Positions 53,015 through 61,824 of a stretch of 64,000 nucleotides of DNA are shown here, in pieces. Under the pieces are notes generated by a model. The model was not told the DNA's origin and made no database searches. It saw only the letters and a list, made by a program, of their open reading frames with translations. Position 1 is the first letter of the stretch, and every line of letters begins with the position of its first letter. Origin of the DNA: Aegilops tauschii subsp. strangulata (taxonomy: Eukaryota; Streptophyta; Magnoliopsida; Poales; Poaceae); the NCBI RefSeq assembly GCF_002575655.3, contig NC_053038.3:144228885-144292884 (forward strand), given 5' to 3'. The translations under genes were made by a program, and so were the position numbers.

Positions 53015-53758
53015 ATGGCGATCGTTGTGGCTCCAATGGCACTCCCAGCGGCCGATGACGACAACGGCGGGCAGTTCACCACGCATCATGTAGTGGACAA
53101 CCACGTGATGGGGAAGGCCCTCTCGGTGGTGTACACGAATGATCCGGTCTCGGTGGAGAGCTCCATCCAAACTACGGAGCAGTTCCTTGCCGAGGACAAG
53201 TAGCAAGTGGTCGGCTTCGACCTCGAGTACACCATCGGTCGTGTCGGGCATGATCAGAAGGTTGTCGTTGCCCAGTTGTGCATGAGACATGATTTCCTCA
53301 TCTACCACTACCACCTTGCCACAAGGCCTTGCGAGCGTTTCTCTAGGTTTATCAACAGCTCCGACTATAGTTTCGCTACGGTGGACACTACCAACGATCT
53401 AAGAGCGCTCAAGGTTTCAGGCATGAAATGCCCGAATCTTGTCAACATCCAGCTCCACTACAAGGTTTGGGGCAGCGAGAAAAACAAACTGAACTCCCTG
53501 GTTGACCTCGCCTCGGCCATTATCGACCCCTACTACATGGAGATGAAGAATGAGAGCAAGAAGGACAAGAACGCCTGGCACAGTGTGTGGCATGAGATAC
53601 TGGATGAACGACATGTCAAGTACACGGCCAAGGACGTGTACACAAGCTACGAGATGTATAGGCAGATCGTTGACATGAGGAAGTGTCTTCTTACTGCCCT
53701 AGACGAGAGATCGAGCCATAGAGCAGTGGCGGGACCGTCACAAGAAGTAGATGACTAA
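53015..53758 (+). pseudogene. DEDDy 3'-5' exonuclease-like gene inside CACTA 2
   Basis: ATG at 53015, one frame to TAA at 53758 with a single TAG at 53201. The domain starts 'QVVGFDLEYTIGRV', where the Asp-x-Glu pair is Exo I. Exo II is probably 'TTNDLRALKVSGMK'. Exo III is 'VKYTAKDVYTSYEMYRQI' with Tyr-x3-Asp, as in the RNase D/Werner-exonuclease group. Such enzymes remove nucleotides from RNA or DNA 3' ends with two metal ions. The 247-codon length suits a stand-alone exonuclease domain. The stop lies just before the domain, so a truncated protein could start downstream only without a good ATG. It could be a captured host gene or an element-specific gene. Confidence 0.7.
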
Positions 53759-54436
53759 ACGATCGTTTCTCCTACTTTAGAATGCATGCAATTGTTTATT
53801 GAGGTGTGTGCGAATGATCTGTATAGTCACTTCTGTAATTGGATGTTTATTTCCGTTATATATATATGTATGTATATATATATATATATATAGACACACA
53901 CACACATGGTATTCTTCTGTACACAGAGCAAATCACACGGCTTATTAGCAGCAATCGTCTCTGTTATTATTGGTCTTCGCACACATTTCTAATTACGGAC
54001 CTGTTTGCCGCGTATCACACACATCTTGTTAAGTTGAACCATTTCTGTTCTCTTCTCTCTATGCTAACAATTCATCCGAGTGAACCGCATGTCGTATATC
54101 GCACACACCTTGATCTGGCTAACCATTTCTTTTGTGTTGCCTAATCACAAACAGTTCATCCGAGTGAACCGTATGCTATATATCACACACACCTTCATCT
54201 GGCTGCCCATTTCTTTTGTTCCTCCTCATCGTAAATAGTTAATTGAATTGAACCGTATGCTCTGCATCGCACACGCAACTAAAATCTGAACCGTGTTTGA
54301 TTCATCCATCATCACAAACATTTTGCACCTTTTTTGACGGGTTTTTTACACCACCATTTGCAATTATGGCATCGCACACAGTTTTGTTGAAGGGTCTCTG
54401 ATCGTTGTGTCGCGTTTGGACCATCCTGCAGTAGTG
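53759..54436. repeat. CACTA 2 right subterminal region
   Basis: A (TA)n/(CA)n microsatellite lies at 53855-53905. From 54000 to 54320 CATCACACACA and GAACCGTATGC words recur, matching the left end. It ends CAGTAGTG at 54436. Confidence 0.8.
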
Positions 54437-54439
54437 TGC

Positions 54440-55389
54440 CTTAAGCAAGTTGACATGATGTAGACAAAGTAAACCGAATTAATAAGAATAAACCCCATAT
54501 TTTTATCCTTACTAGCAACGATACAAGTACGTGTCATGTCCCTTTCTGTCACTGGGTTTGAGCAACGCAACATCAAACCCATCACAAAGCACCTCTCCCA
54601 TTGCAAGATAAATCAATCTAGTGGGCCAAACCAAATGGATAGATCGGAGAGAAGTACAAAGCTATAACAATCATGCATAAAAGAGTTCAGAGAAGACTCG
54701 AATAATATTCATGGATAATCTAATCATAAACCCACAATTCATCGGATCCCAACAAACACACTGCAAAAAAGGATTACATCAAATAGATCTCCAAGAACAT
54801 TGAGGAAAACATTGTATTGAAGATCAAAGAGAGAGAAGGAGCCATCTAGCTACTACTTATGGATCCGTAGGCCCGTGGCAAACTACTCACAGATAATTGG
54901 AAGGGTAGCAAGGTTGATGTAGCGGCCCTCCATGCTCGATTCCCCCTACAGCAGAGAACCGAAAAATGTCTCCAGATGGGTTCTCCGAAGAACAGAAACT
55001 TGCGGCTCCAAAAAAGTGTTTTGGGTGGCTCTCTGATGTATTGGGAATAATTGGGAATTTGTAAAGCTGAAATTATGTCAAGAGGTGCCATGAGGGGCCC
55101 ATAAGCCTGGCGGCACGCCTGGCAGGCTTCTCGTTGCCTCGCGGCACTTCAGGGCTTCTCCCAAAGCTTCTAGGGTCCCTTCTGGTCCAGAAAAAACATC
55201 AAAAAGTTTCGTAGCGTTTGGACTACGTTTGGTACTGATTTTCTAAAAAGCCAAAAATAGCAACTAGCACTGGGCACTAGGTTAATAGGTTAGTCCAAAA
55301 AATGATATATAATTGCATAATAAACATCCAATATTGATACTATAATAGCATGGAACAAGCAAAAATATAGATACGTTTGAGACGTATCA
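54440..55389 (-). repeat. Element A 5' LTR, U3-side part
   Basis: It begins TGATACGTCTCAAACG at 55389 and parallels the element D LTR (60840-61824), including the TTAATAGGTTAGTCC word. Confidence 0.88.
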
Positions 55390-56522
55390 GGGAGTATAGT
55401 TCACCCTCGGAGCTGAGGGTATGTACCAATAGCTATGTGTTTGATCTCTCTCTCTCTCTCTTGTGTTTTGGATTTCGCATGATCTTAATGTACCGCGAGC
55501 TTTGTTAATATAGTTGGATTAGATGGTGTTTCTCCCTCTCTATCTTGTTGTGATGAATTGACTTTTTACCTTTGAGGTTTCACTGTTATCGGATTGAATA
55601 TTTTGGATTTGAGAACACTTGATGTATGTCTTACATGTGGATACCCATGGTGACAATGGGGTGTTCTATTGATTCACTTGATATATGTTTTGGTATTCAA
55701 CTTGCGGATTATCGTGACATTGGGGTAATCTATGCACAGGGGTTGATCCACACTTTCGTCCTACTTTCTCCGGTAGAAACTTTGGGGCACTCTTTGAAGT
55801 TCTTTGTGTCGGATTGAATATTATGAATTTGAAGTTGTTTGATCCATATCGTATAAATTGATTCACGGATACTTGTGGTGACATTGGAGTATCTAGGTGA
55901 CATTAGAGTTAATTGATGTGTATCATATGGTGTTATTTTAGTACAAACTCTAGGGCTGTTTGTGACACTTATAGGAATAGCTCAATAGATTTATCGAAAA
56001 AGATAACTTTGAGGTGGTTTAGTACCCTACAATAATTTCATTGTATGTTCTCCGCTATTGATCAGAACTTTGGAGTGATTCTTTACCGCACATTGAGGGA
56101 TTGTTATATGATTCAATTATGCTAGCACTGTTGAGAGATTGGACTAGTGAAAGTATGAACCCTAGGCCTTGTTTCTAAGTATTGAATACTGTTTGTGCTT
56201 CATTTTATCACTTGCTACCTTGCTGTTTTATATTTTCGTATTACAAAAACCAATATCTACTATCCATACTACACTTGTATCACCATCTCTTCGCCGAACT
56301 GGTGCACCTGTACAATTTACCATTGTATTTAGTGTGTTGGGATCACAAGAGATTTCTTGTATTTGATTGCATGGTTGTTTGAGAGAGACCATCTTTATCC
56401 TACGCCTCCCACGAATAGATCAACCTTAGGTGAACCACTTGAGGGAAATTTGTTGGTGTCCTACAAAACTCTGCACTTGGAGTCCCAACACGAGTCTACA
56501 GGAATAAGTTGTGTAGTAAACA
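55390..56522 (+). repeat. LTR B: 3' portion of a Sabrina-like LTR, plus strand
   Basis: About 1.1 kb with no ORF of interest, containing a (CT)n run near 55447 and ending GTGTAGTAAACA at 56522. On its left it is cut by element A; on its right it abuts minus-strand gag coding. It is a 3' LTR or solo LTR inserted in element C. The family name is from memory of similar Triticeae LTRs. Confidence 0.7.
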
Positions 56523-57178
56523 TCACTCTCCTCATCTTTTTCATCTAATGAGTTCACAGTTTCATCAATTTCTTCTTCCAAAGATTCCTGCAAAATATCA
56601 ATCTCTTCTAGGACAACGGAGACTTTCTTAATAAATTCATCAATATCGGCATTGTATTTATAATTCTCATAGCAATATTTAAGTATAGCATAATTTTCAG
56701 ATCTGTAAAGAGAATCATCACAATCTTCATACTTTTCAAACAAAGATTCAATTTCATAAGCACCCTTAAAAGCTACAAATTCTTCTATTTGTTCCACATC
56801 ATAGTAGTCATATGCAAAATTAGCATAAGAATATAAGGTTTCATTATCATTAAATTGACACTAAAAAGGGGAGGTGTGGAGCCTCCATCTTAGAGCAACA
56901 AGTATGGTCATACATTAAGCACAAATTCCAAGCATACCAACGTAACATTGTAATTTGATTCCATACGTGTTTCCCTTTTTGACACAAGCGATAATCCTAA
57001 AGTATTCTAGGTGATCCAAATTATCTCCCATTATCATGTGGAATGGAGATTTATCAGGATTATCAAAGTAGTATTTAATGTTTTCCACATAACCAGCATC
57101 GAGAGTTTTAGGAGGTTCCCCATCTCCATGAGTAGAAAGTACAACTAATTTTTTTGGTATTTCGTGTTCCACATCCAT
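56523..57178 (-). pseudogene. Element C gag-like ORF, interrupted
   Basis: ATG at 57178: 'MDVEHEIPKKLVVLSTHGDG', 'AGYVENIKYYFDNPDKSPFH', 'CVKKGNTYGIKLQCYVGMLG', stop at about 56915. Coding resumes in another frame at 56797: 'EQIEEFVAFKGAYEIESLFE', 'YCYENYKYNADIDEFIKKVS', 'LEEEIDETVNSLDEKDEES', up to the LTR B junction. It starts about 100 bases inside the primer site, where gag belongs. No gag core motif is recognised, so the function is by position only. Confidence 0.5.
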
Positions 57179-57280
57179 AATTAAGGGTAGAAAACAAATT
57201 AGAACAGAAAATAAAGACTACTTAGTGATAAAAGTAAACAAAGCACACACGAGAATATTCACCCCACACTATTGCTTCCT

Positions 57281-57299
57281 GGCAACGGCGCCAGAAAAA
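57281..57299 (-). other. Primer-binding site of element C (tRNA-Asp type)
   Basis: The minus strand reads TTCTGGCGCCGTTGCCAGG right after the LTR end. It matches TGGCGCCGTTGCCGGGGA over the first 14 bases. Confidence 0.8.
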
Positions 57300-58818
57300 T
57301 GTCTTCATAACCCACAAGTATAAGGGGTCATTTGTAGCCTTTTTCGGTAAGTAAGAGTGTCGAATCCAATGAGGATATAATAGTAGAATTAATATTCTCT
57401 CAAGTTCTATCGACCACCAATACAACTCTACGCACACCAACGTTTGCTTCACCTAGAAACAAGTAATAAAACTAGAAGTACTCTATAGGTGTAGAGGGAT
57501 AGGTTTTCAAGATAATAAAGAGCGTGAAAATAAAAGTTATGTGTTATTTTACTAAAAGAACGATTAATTCAGTATAGTGAGTGTGGAAAAGTGGTGATTG
57601 GATTTTTGGAATTGTCCCTAAACAATTGCCTAAGTTACTAGACCGATAGCATGTTTTATGCAGGAGAGGGCACTGCTAGCATGTCACCCCTTACTTGGAA
57701 TTCTATGCACTTATGATTGGAACAATTGGCAAGCATCTACAACTACTAAATTTCATTAAGGTAAAACCCAACCATAGCATTAAGATACATTGGTCCCCCT
57801 TCAATCCCGTATGAATCAGTTTCTATGGTTGGAAGAAATTTTTGTCACTCTTGCCCTCTCATGCATAGTCCTATCAACATACGACTAACCCTATGGTGTG
57901 ATCCATGCATGTGCTCATATGATGGGCACCAAAGGACAACAACATAATCACAAGTAATTTAAACCAAACATAGAAATTCACCGATTACCCATGGGACAAC
58001 ATAGGATGACAACACATCATTGAATAATAATGTGAAGCATAAAGCACCATGTTCAAGTAGAGGGTACAATGGGTTGAAGGAGAGTGTACCGCTGAATATA
58101 GAAGGGGAAAGGTGATGGAGGTGTTGATGAAGAAGACAGAGATGTTGGAGTAGATCGCCGTCACACGATGATTAGCCCGACAGTGTTCTGGTGCCACCGG
58201 GAGAGAGTGGGAGAGAGCCCCCTCCTTCTTCTTCCTTGGCCTCCCCCTAGATGGGAGGATAGTTTATCCTGTGGTCCTTGGCCGCCATCGCTCGCAGAGG
58301 GAAGGAGCACCACCAAGATTCGATCTCTCTCCCTCTGTGTGTGTGTGTGTTCTCTTTTGTTTCGCGTTCCTGTTTTATGCCCCTTCACCATTCCCAGAGA
58401 TCCGTAACTTCAATCGGGCTAAAAATTTAACACGACAATTTTCCAGATATTAGCTTCCTTGCGGCGAAAGAAGGCCCCAACCGACTTATGGAGGAGTCAC
58501 AAGCTCACAGAGCGCGACCTGGGGGTGGGGCGTGCCACCTGAGCTCGTGACTCCCTCAAGAATCATCTCGCGTTGATTTTTTCCCTAAAATAGCAAATAT
58601 TCCAAAGAAAATCTTCGTAAAATTTTATCGCGTTTGGACTTTGTTCGATATGGATTTTATGCAAAACAAAAATCATACAGCAAATAGGAACTGTCATTGG
58701 GCACTAGATCAATACGTTAGTCCAATAAAATCATTTAAATTATAGCCAAAAGTATGTGAAAGTTGTAAAATAATGGTATGAAACAATCAAAACTTTTAGA
58801 TACGACCAAGACATATCA
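57300..58818 (-). repeat. 5' LTR of element C, 1519 bp
   Basis: It begins TGATATGTCTTGGTCG at 58818 and ends GGTTATGAAGACA at 57300. It is related in outline to element A and D LTRs at its start but differs in the U5 half. Just beyond it lies Gypsy 3 coding. Confidence 0.85.
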
Positions 58819-59472
58819 GTTTTTTCCTTTTGTGAGGAACTCCTCGGCCGCTAGTTGAAACGCTTCTTCTGAGGCACATGGGGGAATACCGGAAGCCCGA
58901 GAAAAACTAGGTCATAAAGCAGGACGTCGGCCATGTAGAACCATTCGGTGGGCCACGTCTTAACTTCCTCTTTGGGAGTGCCCGGTAGATAGCTGGTCCC
59001 CGCAATGCGGCATACCTCGGCTCCACCAACCTCATGAATTTTTCCATCTCGGGAACAGGGCGTCAAGCAGAAATATTTCCTTCATAGCCTGAAGTGCACC
59101 TTGCATCCGAGGTACATTTCGTAGAGGGCGACGAATCCTGCGATGTGTCGGTTTGAGTTGGGAGTTAGTTGGTGGAGTTGGATCCCATAGAATGCTAGCT
59201 GACCCCTAAGAAAGGGATGAATAGGGAATCTTAGACCCCGTAGGACGAAGGGACAAAGCAAACTCGTTCCTCCCATGTGGAATGGGGTGATTATCCGCAT
59301 GCGCTCGCCCATCTAGGGATATCAAGCCGGGGTGAGTGGGAGTGAGATCTGAATCTGGCAAATAGCGTTGGGTTGCAAGCCCGTCTAGTTGTAAATGGGT
59401 GACGAAACAACTTCCCCAGTCACCCTTGAGAGGGCCATGGGGGCGCATTGATGAACCTAGGGCGCTTGCCAT
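58819..59472 (-). pseudogene. Antisense ORF of Gypsy 3, N-terminal part
   Basis: ATG at 59472 ('MASALGSSMRPHGPLKGDWG', 'FVTHLQLDGLATQRYLPDSD'). After a frameshift near 59315 it continues 'PFVLRGLRFPIHPFLRGQLA', 'GIQLHQLTPNSNRHIAGFVA'. After another near 59080: 'GGAEVCRIAGTSYLPGTPKE', 'WPTEWFYMADVLLYD'. The blocks 'FPIHPF' and 'WPTEWFY' correspond to 'FPLHPF' and 'QQEWFYI' in Gypsy 2, the same Transposase_28-like family. A TATTTAA word (minus strand, 59557-59563) lies about 85 bases upstream of the ATG. Confidence 0.75.
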
Positions 59473-59933
59473 TGCTAGAGCTCTCGAGCTAGCTTTAAGG
59501 AAAAAGTTCCGTGCCGGGGCAATATGGGGTACGGTCTCTGTTGTGACCCTAGCTAGTTAAATACACGTTATACTAGGCGAGGGGAGGCGCTTCAACATCC
59601 AGCCATCAATACGCTTGTTTCCCAAATTGCATGAAGATAAAGAAAAGTCATAGACAATAATTGAGGGCCACAAGTGGTGGGAACCATGGCGAATCCTCGA
59701 TGCTAGTCTTCGGATTAAATAAAGGGAAGGCCAACTGGTCTGATGTATGTTGATGCTTACACCCTTGTTGAGGAAGTCAAGGATGTTTTGAAGATCTTGA
59801 AGCCGACTTGAACCGATAAAGGAAGAACTCTCCTGCCAAGCCAAAGACATCGAGCCGAAGATATCAGGCTGAATACAAATGGTCCGAGGATGGAAATATC
59901 GTCCTCGGCTTCGAAGACCAATTCAGGGGCTAC
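59473..59933 (+). other. Gypsy 3 spacer before the 3' LTR
   Basis: No gene. It ends in CAATTCAGGGGCTAC, a polypurine tract almost like that of Gypsy 2. Confidence 0.6.
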
Positions 59934-60248
59934 TGACGGTGTCCTGGACTAAGGGGTGATAACCTATATGACCCGCAGTCCATGGGACGATCTTACGGCA
60001 GACCAATCATTACAAGGAAGGACACCGGAAGCTATGCACCTCGACGTAATCAAGACGGACACCTCCGAAGACTTAGCGTGTACTCCAAGGATAGCTCAAT
60101 AGCCGGCATGTTGCCAACTAACCATATGTCTAACCTAGGTAACCCGGTACATATATGAGTCGTGGAGCTTAGTCTTTAAAGGCACGATTACTAGCCATAG
60201 GGTTTAGAACACAATCATACGATCTCGAGGTAGATCACCCATATTTCT
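59934..60248 (+). repeat. Gypsy 3 3' LTR, first 315 bp
   Basis: It starts TGACGGTGTCCTGGAC after the polypurine tract. It shares only short words with the Gypsy 2 LTR (CTCGAGGTAGATCA). It ends where the element D LTR begins. Confidence 0.78.
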
Positions 60249-61824
60249 TGAGCTTGCGTTGGTTTTTCCCTTGAAGAGGAAATGGTCATGCAGCAAAGTA
60301 GAGATAAGTATTTCCCTCGGTTAAGAACCAACGTATCAATCCAGTAGGAGATACACGCAAGTCTCCAATCTATGCACCTACACAGACAATCAAACACTTG
60401 CACCCAATGCGATAAAGGTGTTGTCAATGCCTTCACGGTCACTTGGAAGGATGAGATCTAATAGAGATAGATATAAAAGATTACTAAAAGTAAAACAAAA
60501 TAAAAGTAAATAAATTGCAGCAAGGTATTTTTGGGTTTTTTGGTTTATAGTCTGAAAATATATGATGGAAAATATATCCAAGGGCCATAGGTTTCACTAG
60601 AGGCTTCTCTCTTGAAGGAAAATAATACGGTGGGTGAACAAATTACCGTCGAGCAATTGATAGAAAAGCGCAAAGTTATGACTATATCCAAGACAATGAT
60701 TATGAATATAGGCATCATGTCTGTGTCAAGTAGACCGACTCCTGTCTGCATCTACTACTATTACTCAACACATGGAACGCTATCCAGCATGCATCTAGTG
60801 TATTATGTTCATAAGAACGGAGTAACGCCTTAAGTAAGATGACATGATGTAGAGGGATAAACTCAAGCGGTATGATGAAAACCCCATCTTTTTACCCTTG
60901 ATGGCAACAATACAATACGTGCCTCGCTACCCCTGCTTTGTCAATAGGTGATGACACCGCAAGATTGAACCCAAAACTAAGCACCTCTCCCATTGCAAGA
61001 AAACCCAATCTAGTTGGCCAAACCAAACTGATAATTCAAAAATAAATACAAAGATATCAAATAATGCATATAAGAATTCATAGAAGATTCAAATAATATA
61101 GGTAGATAATTTGATCATAAATACACAATTCATCGGATCTCGACAAACACACCGCAAAAGAATATTACATCGGATAGAACTCCAAGAACATCGAGGAGAA
61201 CATTGTATTGAAGATCAAAGAGAAAGAAGAAGCCATCTAGCTACTAGCTATGGACCCGTAGGTCTGTGGTAAACTACTCATGCTTCATCGGTAGGGCAAT
61301 AGAGTATATGTAGATGCCCTCCATGATCGAATCCCCCTCCCGCAGGATGCTGGAAAAATCCCCAAGATGGGATCTCATGGAAACCGAGGCATGCGGCGGC
61401 AGAAAAGTATTTTGGTGGACGCTTTTGTTGGTTTGGGAATATTTTCTGAATTTATATGCCAAGAATTAGTGTTGGAGGAGCTCCGAGGGGCCCACAAATC
61501 CTCAGGGCGCCCCCTCCCCCTAGGGCGCGCCCCTGAGGCTTGTGGCCGCCTCGAAACTCCTCTGACTTCATCTCCAAGTCCTACATGTGTCTTCTGGTCC
61601 AAGAAAAATCATTGTAAACTATTATTCCGTTTGGACTCTGTTTAATATTCCTTTTCAGTAATACTCAAAAACAAGGAAAAAACAAAAACTGGACTGGGCT
61701 CTGGGTTAATAAGTTAGTCCCAAAAATAATGTAAAATAGCATAATAATGCATATAAAACATCCAAAACAGATAATATAATAGCATGGAACAATAAAAAAT
61801 TATAGATACGTTGGAGACGTATCA
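60249..61824 (-). repeat. 3' LTR of element D, 1576 bp
   Basis: It begins TGATACGTCTCCAACG at 61824 and ends CAACGCAAGCTCA at 60249. It is intact and gives the template for reconstructing the split LTR of element A. Confidence 0.88.

Larger units (their letters stand above)
42967..54436. mobile_element. CACTA 2: 11.5-kb CACTA element without transposase, with gene-like cargo
   Basis: The left end is CACTGGTACACG at 42967; the right end on the opposite strand is CACTACTGCAGG from 54436. Flanks are TGC at 42964-42966 and 54437-54439, a perfect 3-bp duplication. Removing the element restores the LTR of element A (GTAATGC joined to CTTAAG, as in element D near 60825). I find no TNP2 transposase. 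Cargo: a spliced B3-like gene, Ala- and Pro-rich ORFs, a DEDDy exonuclease-like gene, and 501-bp, about 230-bp and 24-bp tandem arrays. Confidence 0.93.
39607..55389 (-). mobile_element. Element A: pol-less (LARD-like) LTR element split by CACTA 2
   Basis: Minus-strand element. Its 5' LTR starts TGATACGTCTCAAACG at 55389, is interrupted by CACTA 2, and ends at 42413. A primer-site region and about 2.8 kb of interior follow, to 39607 where a SIRE-type element inserted. The interior lacks pol motifs and aligns over about 1.2 kb (39610-40790) with the interior of element D (62830-64000). This repeat type is common in Triticeae (Sabrina/Sukkula/WHAM-like groups); I do not assign a name. Confidence 0.8.
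56523..58818 (-). mobile_element. Element C: LTR retrotransposon 5' part (LTR, primer site, gag-like ORF)
   Basis: Minus-strand order: LTR 58818-57300, primer site 57299-57281, ORF from 57178. Interrupted in the ORF at 56523 by LTR B. The rest would be left of the window. Confidence 0.8.
58819..60248 (+). mobile_element. Gypsy 3: 3' part of a Tat-type Gypsy (antisense ORF and start of LTR)
   Basis: It contains an antisense ORF (59472 down to 58819), a spacer and the first 315 bp of a 3' LTR (from 59934). Cut on the left by element C and on the right by element D. It appears to be the outermost element of the stack. Confidence 0.8.

Noticed and set aside
58168..58450. A plus-strand protein gene with a Cys/Val run
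   Set aside because: The (GTGTGT)n stretch creates the run; the region is inside the LTR of element C.
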